In this document: in pieces, positions 1-7,222 of the stretch
How the letters are laid out: the number at the start of each line of letters is the position of its first letter
Position numbering within the stretch: the first letter of the stretch is position 1
The notes under the pieces: generated by a model
The model's database searches: none
Seen by the model: only the letters and a program-made list of their open reading frames with translations
What the model was told of the DNA's origin: nothing
Source of the DNA: Planctomycetales bacterium
Lineage (GTDB): Bacteria; Planctomycetota; Planctomycetia; Pirellulales; Pirellulaceae
Direction of reading: 5' to 3'
NCBI GenBank assembly: GCA_020426845.1
Contig: JAGQPF010000582.1
Location: forward strand, 1-44,280
DNA length: 44,280 bases
Made by a program: the position numbers and the translations under genes

Positions 1-4
1 GATG

Positions 5-421
5 TCAGAAGTCGGTCAGATCGAATTCCTTCTGCCAGTGCGGTTGAATGAGGACGCGGTTCACCAGGTCGATGTCCATCGTCCTTCCCGCCGACGCGCG
101 AACGGCCTCGAGCATCGTGGCCAGGCAGAGATTGCGACAGCGGCGGAGGACGCCGTCAGCCGCGCGAATGATCAGCTCCCGGGCCGCCTCGCTGAACGTG
201 TTATGAACCAGCCCCAGCCGGTCCAACTCGCGATGAATGAAGTCGCGCATGCTGTCGGGATGAAGCCGCTTGGTGATCACCGAATAAGTCACGCGGCTCT
301 TCAAGTCCTGGTTGACCGACAAGTTGAAGCTGGTGAGCAGTTCGGGCTGGCCGATCAGAATCAGATTGTGATTCTTCGGAGAATCTTCGACCAACAGCCG
401 CAGCTTGCGCAGGCTGGCCAT
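5..421 (-). pseudogene. C-terminal remnant of an ExeA-like AAA ATPase of a transposable element
   Basis: The 138 readable codons match the C-terminal half of ExeA-like AAA ATPases, which accompany DDE transposases as target-selection or helper ATPases. Visible landmarks are the sensor-1-like stretch LILIGQPEL and the helical C-terminal domain rich in arginine. The nucleotide-binding half with Walker A is absent. Continuing upstream in the same frame, a TGA stop precedes the ATG at 421, and 20 further codons lead back to an ATG at 490 whose product does not look like the ATPase N-terminus. The gene is thus cut off next to the promoter region of the integrase at 560. The stop codon is at 5-7, so any partner transposase lies outside the window. 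It is most likely an inactive insertion remnant; family assignment is fairly sure, activity is doubtful. Confidence 0.6.
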
Positions 422-559
422 CTTCCATCAGGCATCGTCGACCTGACTGAATACACCTTCGATCACCTTGTGGATGGTCTCGCTTGACATTGAAATGAAT
501 GTCCCTCATAACGTCCTTTATGAAAGACATTGTGATTTCGTTCCAACTGGCAGGCGTGG

Positions 560-1564
560 ATGCATGAGCTTCTCGCCACTGAAAACAGGCCGTTTCCGGT
601 CTCGATAGCCAGTTCGGCCAACGTTCCCGCGATCATCGATGCGGCGGGACCACACGTACGACGGCGGTTCGTGGAATTCTTCACCGCCAATATCCGCAAT
701 CCCAACACGCGCGAGGCGTATTACCGCGCGGTGTGCGGGTTTGCCTCCTGGTGTGACGAATACGGCGTTGAGCTTGAGCGCGTTGAGCCGTCCATCGTCG
801 CTGCGTACATCGAGCAGCTCATGAGGCAAGTGAACTCGCGGACAGGAAGGCCGATGGCGGATGCCACCGTCAAGCAGCATCTCGCCGGTATTCGCATGTT
901 GTTCGACTACCTAACGACTGGCGGCGTCGTTGGCTATAACCCGGCCGCTGCCGTCCGTGGCCCCAAGATCGTCGTGGAGAAGGGTAAGACGCCTGTTCTA
1001 AGTGCCGATGATGCTCGCTTGTTGCTCGACTCAATCGACTGCACTCGCATCTCGGGGCTGCGGGACCGTGCTTTGATCGGCGTCATGGTGTTTGCCTTCG
1101 CTCGCGTCGGAGCCACGCTGAAAATGAACGTCGGCGACCTCTATGAGAACGGCCGCACGCTCTGGTTACGCCTGCATGAGAAAGGTGGGCGTTACCACGA
1201 GATGCCTTGCCACCACAAGCTCGCTCAATATCTGGATGAGTACGTTGAGGCCGCCGGCATTCGCGAGCGACGGTCATCGCCGCTGTTCTGCACGCTCGGT
1301 CGGACGCGAACGCTCACCGAGTTCCGGCTCACTCGCCAGGATGCCTGGGCGATGGTTAAGCGTCGAGCTCGTGCGGCCGGCGTTAGCACGGAGATTTGTT
1401 GCCATAGCTTCCGGGCAACCGGCATCACGACCTTCGTCAAGAACGGCGGCACTCCGGAGAATGCCCGCAAACTTGCCGCCCACCGCGACCAAAAGACGAC
1501 GAATATGTACATCCGCGTCGACGACGAGCTCAGCCAAGAGGAAGTCGAGCGCGTCCGCATCTGA
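560..1564 (+). CDS. Tyrosine recombinase (phage/transposon-type integrase)
   Basis: This 334-residue site-specific recombinase has a SAM-like N-terminal core-binding domain (about residues 35-120) and a C-terminal catalytic domain (about 140-330). The catalytic set is complete: R182, K208, H282-x-x-R285 (HSFR), H308 and nucleophile Y317. It would cut and rejoin DNA at two att sites through a 3'-phosphotyrosine link. The region around H308 reads AAHRDQKTTNMY, close to the usual planctomycete and proteobacterial integrase tail. The ATG at 560 is used because it is the first start; its ribosome-binding site is weak. It is not adjacent to a tRNA and differs from the recombinase at 37358-38359, so it may drive a nested element or integron-like mobility of its own. 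Confidence 0.9.
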   Translation: MHELLATENRPFPVSIASSANVPAIIDAAGPHVRRRFVEFFTANIRNPNTREAYYRAVCGFASWCDEYGVELERVEPSIVAAYIEQLMRQVNSRTGRPMADATVKQHLAGIRMLFDYLTTGGVVGYNPAAAVRGPKIVVEKGKTPVLSADDARLLLDSIDCTRISGLRDRALIGVMVFAFARVGATLKMNVGDLYENGRTLWLRLHEKGGRYHEMPCHHKLAQYLDEYVEAAGIRERRSSPLFCTLGRTRTLTEFRLTRQDAWAMVKRRARAAGVSTEICCHSFRATGITTFVKNGGTPENARKLAAHRDQKTTNMYIRVDDELSQEEVERVRI

Positions 1565-1724
1565 CGGGAGCTGCATGCTGCCTTCCTGGCCTAGATCCTT
1601 GCCGTCCGGCAGCCGGCCCACCGCCGCAATCTCGTCCGAGTCGCGATTCATGGAGCGAGGTTGTTGGCGTCCGTTTCCCTTCCTTGTCAATGCATGCCGC
1701 AGTCGCTGCCGTGTGCGCCCTGCT

Positions 1725-1884
1725 ACGCCAATCAGCGGGCAGGGAAGCTCGCTTTGCTCGCCAAGCTGCCAAGGCCGCTTTCCAAAGGAAGCCTTCGGCC
1801 TTTCGCTTGCCCTGCTCGCTTGGGATCGGCGTCTTTGCAGGCCATCAGCCGCGATGGTTGCGGCTGCACAACTCAAGCAAGGAG
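1725..1884 (+). repeat. 160-base structured leader repeat, copy 1
   Basis: This block aligns without gaps to 3281-3440 (constant offset 1556). It can fold into a long stem: the arm around cgggcaggg (1736-1744) pairs with ccctgctcg (1810-1818), an inner stem aaggccg/cggcctt lies inside, and a separate hairpin cagccgc/gcggctg (1846-1866) follows. The repeat ends in the strong Shine-Dalgarno aaggagg (1879-1885) of the gene at 1890. The rest of the gap 1565-1724 holds nothing recognisable. It could be a 5' regulatory RNA or simply a duplicated leader. Confidence 0.7.
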
Positions 1885-1889
1885 GACTT

Positions 1890-2171
1890 ATGTCTGACAC
1901 CAACACTAACGCATCCAACAAACCCGTGGACCAAATCAAGCTCGGACGCCTACGTGCCGCCATCTGGCGAGTCGTTACGGCAGACGGCAGCACATTCCAC
2001 ACTTTTTCCGTGGAACGCAACTACAAGGACGGCGACTCCTACAAGAGCACTGGCAGTTTCGCCTTGAGCGACGCCCTAGCACTCAGCAAGCTCGCGGATC
2101 GAGTTGACTCTCGAATCCGTCAACTCAACGATGCAGAGTTTCAACGTTCGTTGGAGGAGCAGCCAGCGTAG
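1890..2171 (+). CDS. Small conserved planctomycete mobile-element protein
   Basis: This 93-residue protein of unknown function starts at an ATG placed four bases after an aaggagg ribosome-binding site. It is a diverged paralogue of the protein at 10665-10889. Shared positions include I-K/R-LGR, AIW, the word YK followed by WKST or YKST, and a C-terminal LA-LAD/AE-W/R-I pattern. From memory, small proteins of this type recur on planctomycete plasmids and integrated elements beside antirestriction and mobilization genes. No enzymatic motif, membrane segment or signal peptide is visible; the fold looks like a short beta-rich body followed by one helix. A role in transcription or DNA binding is possible but not shown. 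Confidence 0.7.
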   Translation: MSDTNTNASNKPVDQIKLGRLRAAIWRVVTADGSTFHTFSVERNYKDGDSYKSTGSFALSDALALSKLADRVDSRIRQLNDAEFQRSLEEQPA

Positions 2172-2184
2172 ACGCTGTCGTTGG

Positions 2185-2212
2185 CCGGCGCCAGGGATCG
2201 CCTTGGCGCCGG
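2185..2212 (+). other. Hairpin after the small gene at 1890
   Basis: A nine-base perfect stem (ccggcgcca with tggcgccgg) encloses a ten-base loop 13 bases after the stop codon at 2171. There is no T-run after it, so it is not a classical intrinsic terminator, but it may stabilise the 3' end of the message. The rest of 2213-2338 holds nothing I recognise. Confidence 0.4.
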
Positions 2213-2338
2213 GCGAGCACGTAAACCCTTTGAGCAAATGCTGAAATACGGAATCCAACAGTTGCGGGAACACGCAACCCGCAGCGTCTGCATCGCCCTG
2301 GTTTACTCGAAGGCGTGCCGTCGGTCACAAGTGTCACG

Positions 2339-2386
2339 ACCAACTTGTGGACCAAGTTGGTCCGGCGCCGACCATTCTAGTTGACA
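2339..2386 (+). promoter_or_regulatory. Operator-like palindrome and -35 box in front of the VapBC-type module
   Basis: A perfect inverted repeat, accaacttg (2339-2347) and caagttggt (2353-2361) with a five-base spacer, lies 20 bases before a consensus TTGACA at 2381-2386. No strong -10 box follows at the ideal distance (cactgt at 2404). Phd/YefM- and VapB-type antitoxins repress their own operons by binding palindromes in this position, so this is the probable operator of the genes at 2439 and 2690. Confidence 0.5.
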
Positions 2387-2438
2387 ATGTGACAAAAACG
2401 TGGCACTGTTGGAGAGCAACTGGACACGGAGGCCACCA

Positions 2439-2693
2439 ATGCACATTGCCAACATTAGCGACGCGAAAGCCCACTTGTCGCAGCTCGTGCAAAGGGCGCT
2501 TGCGGGAGATGAAGTCATCATTGCCCGTGCCGACCGGCCTCTCGTCAGGCTCATGCCCGTGGCCCTGGATATGACGCCAAGGCGTGGTGGCCAATGGGCG
2601 GGGCAAGTCGAATTCCTGGGCGACGACTTCGAGTTCAGTGAACTCGACATCGACGAGTTGTTCTACGGGGCGCTCGCAGAGGAAGACGAGTGA
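2439..2693 (+). CDS. Type II antitoxin, Phd/YefM family
   Basis: This 84-residue antitoxin would neutralise the PIN toxin encoded directly downstream and repress the shared operon. The N-terminal 50 residues show the Phd/YefM pattern: a short strand, DAKAHLSQLVQRALAGDEV, then IARADRPLVRLMPV. The acidic C-terminal tail (about 60-84) fits a toxin-binding region that is disordered until bound. The ATG at 2439 is chosen over an in-frame ATG at 2400 because a cggagg ribosome-binding site (2427-2432) fits it and because the family start sits here. Its stop codon overlaps the GTG start of the toxin (GTGA), which couples their translation. Confidence 0.88.
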   Translation: MHIANISDAKAHLSQLVQRALAGDEVIIARADRPLVRLMPVALDMTPRRGGQWAGQVEFLGDDFEFSELDIDELFYGALAEEDE

Positions 2694-3070
2694 CTCGCCT
2701 CCTCCTCGACACATGTGTGCTCATCCACTGGGCGGCGGACCCTACTCAGCTCACCGACGAAGCTCGCATTGCCATTGCCGATCCAACGAATCAAGTGTTC
2801 GTAAGCGCCGTCTCGGCTCTCGAAATCACCATCAAACGCCAGCTGGGCAAACTCCGATCTCCTCCGCATGTCGCCAAGCTCTTGGCGGACAATCGCTTCC
2901 TCGAGCTCGCGGTCACGGTCGCTCACGCCGAGGCCGTCAATGCTCTGCCTCTGTTGCACCGAGATCCATTTGATCGGCTGCTTGTTGCCCAGGCACGCGA
3001 AGAACGCTTGCGGCTTGTTACTCGAGACGCGGACGTCCTCCAGTACGATGTCCCGTTGCTTGCGGCCTAG
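2690..3070 (+). CDS. Type II toxin, PIN-domain ribonuclease (VapC-like)
   Basis: This 126-residue PIN-domain protein is a probable metal-dependent endoribonuclease acting on RNA such as tRNA. The conserved acidic residues are present: D7 (LLLDTC), E45 (SALEI), D92/D95 (RDPFDRLL) and D113 (TRDADV). It begins with GTG at 2690 inside the stop of the antitoxin gene. The sequence, with HRDPFDRLLVAQA, matches the subgroup that pairs with Phd/YefM-type antitoxins. It serves in plasmid or island maintenance, consistent with a second toxin-antitoxin pair a few hundred bases away. Confidence 0.9.
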   Translation: MTRLLLDTCVLIHWAADPTQLTDEARIAIADPTNQVFVSAVSALEITIKRQLGKLRSPPHVAKLLADNRFLELAVTVAHAEAVNALPLLHRDPFDRLLVAQAREERLRLVTRDADVLQYDVPLLAA

Positions 3071-3190
3071 CCTGTCGAACCGCAAATCCGCACCTGGGAT
3101 TTTGCGTGCATCCGGATTTACGGATTTACGGAATCCCGCAGATGCTGAATCGCTCAGCCACACACCCCCGCATTGCTGCGGTCACGGAGA

Positions 3191-3204
3191 TCCGGAATTC
3201 CGGA
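3191..3204. promoter_or_regulatory. 14-base perfect palindrome in the gap between toxin-antitoxin modules
   Basis: tccggaattccgga is its own reverse complement. It sits in the 3071-3280 gap among short repeated words (ggatttacgga at 3113-3130, gaattgcgtg at 3211-3220). It could be a binding site for a dimeric regulator such as the ParD-like or ParG-like protein; this is only a structural suggestion. Confidence 0.35.
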
Positions 3205-3280
3205 CTCACTGAATTGCGTGACCAACACGGCCTCCTCCCAGTGAAGGGTCACATCCGCCCTCGCGTCCGAATTGGCCATA

Positions 3281-3440
3281 ACGCCAATCAACGGGCGGGG
3301 AAGCTCGCCTTGCTCGCCAAGCTGCCAAGGCCGTTTTCCAAAGGAAGCCTTCGGCCTTTCGCTTGCCCCACCCGCTTGAGATTGACGTCTTTGCCGGCCA
3401 TCAGCCGCGATGATTGCGGCCGGACAACACAGAGCAAAGG
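3281..3440 (+). repeat. 160-base structured leader repeat, copy 2
   Basis: This is the ungapped second copy of 1725-1884, with scattered substitutions. In the outer stem one A-T pair of copy 1 becomes G-C and one G-T wobble becomes G-C, while one pair is lost to C-A. At the point where copy 1 leads into its gene, copy 2 runs directly into ATG TCG GAG at 3441, but no homologue of the small protein follows. The antitoxin gene at 3505 now lies downstream instead. Confidence 0.7.
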
Positions 3441-3504
3441 ATGTCGGAGTCGAATTCTGTTGCGTTCGACGCCACCTCGTGGCATTCTCTGCCAAGAGGT
3501 GGTC

Positions 3505-3738
3505 ATGACAGACAAGGAAGAAATCAAGGCGAAGATCCAGTCCCTCCCCTTAAGGGACCTCGAGGAAATTCTTGCGATGGTGGAGCTGGCCATCTCAGCG
3601 GAGCACTGCCAGGCCGCAGACGAGGAGGAGGAAAGCCATCTCGTGGTTTGCAGGGAGCGTATCGCGATGCTCGAGGCGGGTGAAGCCGAGGCTCTGCCCG
3701 CAGACGAGGTGATCCGCCGCTTGCGGGCGAAACTGTGA
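3505..3738 (+). CDS. Small antitoxin of a ParE/RelE-type toxin-antitoxin pair
   Basis: This acidic, mostly helical 77-residue protein resembles the addiction-module component family: a helix with EEIKAKIQSLPLRDLEEIL at the N-terminus and a tail carrying EALPADEVIRRLRAKL, typical of antitoxins beside ParE toxins. It should bind and inactivate the protein encoded next and may autoregulate the operon. The ATG at 3505 follows an agaggtgg ribosome-binding site. Its stop overlaps the GTG of the toxin, the same GTGA coupling as in the first module. The family assignment rests on the tail pattern and on gene context. Confidence 0.75.
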   Translation: MTDKEEIKAKIQSLPLRDLEEILAMVELAISAEHCQAADEEEESHLVVCRERIAMLEAGEAEALPADEVIRRLRAKL

Positions 3739-4046
3739 AGTATCGCGTTGCCATGAGCCCCGCCGCGTCGCACGACTTGGAGAACATTGTCGACGAGTTG
3801 ATGGCGTTCGGGGCGCCAGCTGCGGCGTGTCGCTCTGTGGACGAATTAGAACGTGTGACAGTCTTGCTGTCGGACTTTCCAACCACCTATCAGAGGACGG
3901 CTGACCCGGCCATCCGCCGCGCCGTGCTCCACTCCTGCCGGCAGACGCTCTACTTCACGATTCGAGGTCGCGAAGTGACCATCCTTGCCGTGCTTCCATC
4001 GATGGCAGGCCCGGAGTTTTTGGCTCGTCGTGGCGTTGCCAACTGA
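3735..4046 (+). CDS. Type II toxin, ParE/RelE superfamily
   Basis: This 103-residue protein has the fold signature of the RelE/ParE superfamily: YRVAMSPAASHDLENIVDEL at the N-terminus, a central P-T-x-x-x segment, and the C-terminal strands RQTLYFTIRGREVTILAVL. ParE members poison DNA gyrase and RelE members cut ribosome-bound mRNA; the sequence alone does not decide which. It starts with GTG inside the stop codon of the antitoxin. A strong terminator follows at 4127-4165, so the two genes form a closed unit that would stabilise the element. Confidence 0.85.
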   Translation: MKYRVAMSPAASHDLENIVDELMAFGAPAAACRSVDELERVTVLLSDFPTTYQRTADPAIRRAVLHSCRQTLYFTIRGREVTILAVLPSMAGPEFLARRGVAN

Positions 4047-4088
4047 CTGAGGAAGCCTCGCCGCGATTCAATGCAGCCGTGACGAATC

Positions 4089-4119
4089 GAGTTTCCCCGG
4101 GAAACTCAGTCAGCTGACT
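4089..4119. other. Hairpin plus 12-base palindrome before the terminator
   Basis: gagtttcc (4089-4096) and ggaaactc (4100-4107) form a perfect eight-base stem with a three-base loop. It is followed at once by the perfect palindrome agtcagctgact (4108-4119). Together with the terminator at 4127 this makes three adjacent inverted repeats. A recombination or protein-binding site is possible. Confidence 0.45.
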
Positions 4120-4126
4120 TTGGCCC

Positions 4127-4165
4127 GAATGAGGGAGGGACAAGCCCCTCCCTCATTCTCGTTTT
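4127..4165 (+). terminator. Intrinsic terminator of the second toxin-antitoxin operon
   Basis: A perfect 13-base stem (gaatgagggaggg at 4127-4139 with ccctccctcattc at 4146-4158) has a six-base loop and is followed by tcgtttt. It lies 80 bases after the toxin stop codon. The remaining gap to the channel gene, 4166-4383, shows no feature I recognise. Confidence 0.85.
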
Positions 4166-4383
4166 GTAGGCAGACCTTTCCTTGAAGACGCTTCAAAGTG
4201 TCTCGTTGTCGTCACTGAGGGCGGTTCGACCGTGGTGGCGACCACGAACACGCCTTACGAGCCGTTACCGCACTTGTTCTGCCTTGCAACCCGCTGCAGA
4301 CGTTGTTCAACTGGCGGCGGGAGATCTGCGCGGCATATTGAGCGCCCCTTCTTGTGAAGGCCGGAACATTTGGAGTCCCAAAA

Positions 4384-5283
4384 ATGCCGAGGCTTTTCTC
4401 ATCGTATCAACATCGCGATCTCCGCTTTTTGCTTGCTGTATTTGTCAGCGGCGTTATCGCGGCGTCATCTGCTTTCTACCTGATTCCCAATGCCCTTAAG
4501 ACTGACGACCCAGAGTTCGTCCCGACGTTTGGCGATGCACTCTATTTCAGTTTAGTTACAGTCACAACAGTGGGATACGGTGACATCGCACCTAGCGGCT
4601 TCGGAAGAGTACTTGTGGGAATTGAAACGCTATTCGGTCTCCTGATGGCGGGGCTGTTCATCAACGCACTTTGGGAACGGCAATCGGAACGCATCATCCT
4701 GAAGTCAGACAGCAGAGTGCTCCAAGAGTACATTGAAATGCTGGGGGATAGGCTGCAAGTTCACCTGACAGCCATCGCAGAGCTCGTTTGCGGCGATGAA
4801 CTTGATCAGCCAGTTGGCGGCAATCTTGACTACCCCTTCTCCAATTTGGAATTTGGATTCTCGGACGCACCAAGAGGAAGCGTCCTACAGCACGGCGGCT
4901 CTCGATTCGCATTCTACTTCGCAAGCCGAGATCTGTTAGTTGATGAATGCAGAGCTCTCCTGACAGTTCCGCTCCGGGCATGGGACAGGTTCTCGGATCT
5001 CCGACACGCGCTGTTGGCCTATTATAAGAAGACAACTACGTGGTCGAATGTTCGACGACTCCTCGAAGAGGCCCAAACCGACCAAGAGTGGAGAACTGTG
5101 ATCTGTGCCTGGATTCGTAGTCAGACGCTGTCGCCCGACCCATTGGCAGTAGGTGCTGGGCATGGTGAAAACGACGCCCAATTTGCTGCTATTGCCAGGT
5201 ACAACCGAGATCTAATTGAGGAAATCAAGCTGCTCCGCACCCTCGATTTGATTGCTTCGGGCCTGTTAGAGCCAGAACTTTGA
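4384..5283 (+). CDS. Two-transmembrane potassium channel with large cytosolic domain
   Basis: The 299-residue protein is an inner-membrane K+ channel subunit. Helix 1 spans about residues 13-33, the pore loop carries the selectivity filter TVGYGD (62-67), and helix 2 spans about 74-97. This is the KcsA-like pore module, which functions as a tetramer. The remaining 200 residues are soluble and do not show an obvious RCK/TrkA Rossmann motif, so the gating domain is unrecognised. The ATG at 4384 is preferred over a GTG at 4354 because ggag (4372-4375) lies eight bases before it. It is a single gene between the toxin-antitoxin region and an HNH nuclease, and its tie to a mobile element is unusual. 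Confidence 0.85.
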   Translation: MPRLFSSYQHRDLRFLLAVFVSGVIAASSAFYLIPNALKTDDPEFVPTFGDALYFSLVTVTTVGYGDIAPSGFGRVLVGIETLFGLLMAGLFINALWERQSERIILKSDSRVLQEYIEMLGDRLQVHLTAIAELVCGDELDQPVGGNLDYPFSNLEFGFSDAPRGSVLQHGGSRFAFYFASRDLLVDECRALLTVPLRAWDRFSDLRHALLAYYKKTTTWSNVRRLLEEAQTDQEWRTVICAWIRSQTLSPDPLAVGAGHGENDAQFAAIARYNRDLIEEIKLLRTLDLIASGLLEPEL

Positions 5284-5301
5284 CCCCTCCGATGAGGCGG
5301 T

Positions 5302-5321
5302 GGCCCAGCTCTCTCTGGGCC
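5302..5321 (+). other. Hairpin downstream of the channel gene; gap 5284-5708
   Basis: A perfect seven-base stem (ggcccag with ctgggcc) and a six-base loop lie 19 bases after the channel stop codon. There is no T-run, so it is a weak terminator candidate. In the rest of the gap up to the HNH gene I see no convincing gene. The 100-codon frame at 5300-5602 begins within this hairpin and has no ribosome-binding site or family likeness. Confidence 0.4.
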
Positions 5322-5708
5322 GATTAGGCCGTCCTCTCGAGATCACAGCGCGCTCAGGAGGGCGTGTCCTTGGCGCGCTGGTCGGATCGGCGGTAAGTTT
5401 TCACATCTCGAAACCATCGTCCGGCCTCATTTTCGAATTACACCAGTCCGATTTCAATCGCTCGATCGGCACATGGAGCGGACGCTGGATGATCATCAGC
5501 ATTGACTTCGAGGAGCTGGATGCGAGAGTGGGTTGTCAAATCACTCGCCCATCCTTAACGGCATTGCCCAGTTACTTCCCGCAAATCAACCAATCTCGTT
5601 GACAACCATCATGTGATTGCTTTGACTGGAGGTACAGATCGCACGCGAGCTACAATCAATGCGTTCGTCCCCCGGCGGATAAAGACTCTCCATCGCAGGA
5701 CACCAAAC

Positions 5709-6725
5709 ATGCCGTTTCCACCCATTGTTAAGGAAGACGCGCTTGTTGCATGCGGTCGGCACTGCTGCATTTGCCATAAGTTCTGCGGCATCAAAATGGA
5801 GGTCCACCACATCCGCGAGGAGTCCGATGGCGGCGACAACACGACTGACAACGCGATACCTCTATGCTTTGATTGCCACGCCGACATGCGCTCCTACGAT
5901 CACAAGCATCCGAAGGGCAACAAATACACGGAGCGCGAACTCAAACGGCATCGGGACAATTGGTGCGCTAAGGTTGCCGGCAACATCGGCATTGCAAATC
6001 GCCAAGAGGTCATTGAAACGGACAAGGAGATTTATCAACTACTCTGCGACCTACTCCCGTGGAACGGCGGCATCAGTTTTATCAGAAACAAAAACTTCGC
6101 GGGGTGGTCATTTCCCCTATCGCAGTTGGATGATCTACACCGCTTTGAACACCAATGCGCCAATCCGACGTTTGAATTCCTCGACCCCGACCTAGAAGGC
6201 CAACGCTGCGAACTCGCAGTCTTGATCGAGCGGTTCACAATGACTATATCCGTCGAGACATTCCCGACTGCGACGGCTGGCGTCAACGCCGTGCCGGAAG
6301 AATGGGAATTCGATCAGCCCGAGAGATTTGAACGTGTGGTCAACGAATTGCATCGGACGGCGCAGGCAATCGTCACTGCGTACGATACTTTGACGAAGAC
6401 AGCAACCAGAAAGCTGGGGGTGCTGCCAGTTCAAGTAGCGTCTCCTGCCTCAGGTTCCGAACCTGGCCTTGAACTCCAGTGGAACGGAGTTACCTATTGG
6501 AGAAGCAAAGCGGATGGCACTAAGGACGGGCCCTTCTGCCAGGTATGCTATGACTCAACAAAGCAGCTCTGTCGACTGCATGATGGGGATTCAACCTCTT
6601 CCCGCTGGGAAGTGATCGATCGATACGTGTGCAAGGTGTGCGACAACGTTTTTGAAGACTGCCAAGATATACCACCGGACCTGCCAGATGACGTGAACAA
6701 GCCGGATGATGACATTCCATTTTGA
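5709..6725 (+). CDS. HNH endonuclease-fold protein with C-terminal zinc-binding module
   Basis: This 338-residue protein opens with an HNH/treble-clef nuclease domain (about residues 10-65). CCIC at 19-22 and C53-F-D-C56 are the zinc ligands, HH at 33-34 and N48 the HNH core, and H57 the last histidine. HNH enzymes cut DNA or RNA with one metal ion. The middle (about 100-240) is mainly helical and unrecognised. A second cysteine-rich module near the C-terminus (FCQVC and VCKVC about 30 residues apart) may bind zinc and nucleic acid. The ATG at 5709 starts exactly at the domain; an upstream in-frame extension to 5613 has no support. It is a free-standing nuclease in accessory DNA and may be a defence effector, which is inferred. 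Confidence 0.75.
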   Translation: MPFPPIVKEDALVACGRHCCICHKFCGIKMEVHHIREESDGGDNTTDNAIPLCFDCHADMRSYDHKHPKGNKYTERELKRHRDNWCAKVAGNIGIANRQEVIETDKEIYQLLCDLLPWNGGISFIRNKNFAGWSFPLSQLDDLHRFEHQCANPTFEFLDPDLEGQRCELAVLIERFTMTISVETFPTATAGVNAVPEEWEFDQPERFERVVNELHRTAQAIVTAYDTLTKTATRKLGVLPVQVASPASGSEPGLELQWNGVTYWRSKADGTKDGPFCQVCYDSTKQLCRLHDGDSTSSRWEVIDRYVCKVCDNVFEDCQDIPPDLPDDVNKPDDDIPF

Positions 6726-6851
6726 GGCCTGCCTCTACAGTTCGACGCGGCTGACGAGTCCTGAGTCGGTAATGGGCAACGCAACTGGGCGACGGCGGGC
6801 AACGGAAATCGGCGAAGTGACTGCGGAGGGCGTGTCCTGTGGATTGTAGTT

Positions 6852-6868
6852 GACGTTTTGTTAACGTC
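6852..6868. other. Hairpin in the gap between the HNH gene and the partition operon
   Basis: gacgtt and aacgtc form a six-base stem with the loop ttgtt. This gap (6726-6988) is AT-richer than its surroundings and also has a word that recurs near other genes (gattcacgga, 6878-6887). It lies at the downstream end of the leftward parA-parG operon and could act as a terminator or centromere part. Confidence 0.35.
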
Positions 6869-6988
6869 GCGAGTGTTGATTCACGGAGATGCTGAATTGC
6901 GAGTTTCCGTGTTCACTGTCTCAAGCCGGGACAGGAGATAAATGGTTGCCACTTCACTTCTCCCAGCTGGTGCCGAGTGCGTTTAGAG

Positions 6989-7222
6989 CTACTGGGGTGC
7001 TTGGGGAAATCGTCGCTCGAGGAATTCTCGCAGGACTTGCGACATGGAGATGTCCTCACGCACGCAAGCTTGCTTGACTCGCTGGTGGAGCGTGGCGGGA
7101 ATGTCGAAAGTCACGCGCTTCGTGCGCTCCTCTGAAGCGAGGCGCAATTCGGCAAATGCCTCTGCGGCCCGTGAGTTAAGCTTGCTGGGCGGCTTGCCGG
7201 GAAACGATACGTCCTTGCTCAT
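6989..7222 (-). CDS. ParG-like ribbon-helix-helix partition/centromere-binding protein
   Basis: This 77-residue protein has a flexible N-terminal arm followed by a ribbon-helix-helix domain (about residues 37-75: KRVTFDIPATLHQRVKQAC, then SMSQVLREFLERRFP). Proteins like this pair with ParA ATPases; they bind the centromere site, repress the operon and stimulate ATP hydrolysis through the arginine-rich arm. The ATG at 7222 is preferred because a ggag lies seven bases upstream. This start lies within the end of parA, giving a 47-base overlap that suggests coupled translation. Confidence 0.8.
   Translation of the reverse strand: MSKDVSFPGKPPSKLNSRAAEAFAELRLASEERTKRVTFDIPATLHQRVKQACVREDISMSQVLREFLERRFPQAPQ

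Noticed and set aside
5300..5602. 100-codon frame after the channel gene
   Set aside because: It starts within a hairpin, has no ribosome-binding site and resembles no family.
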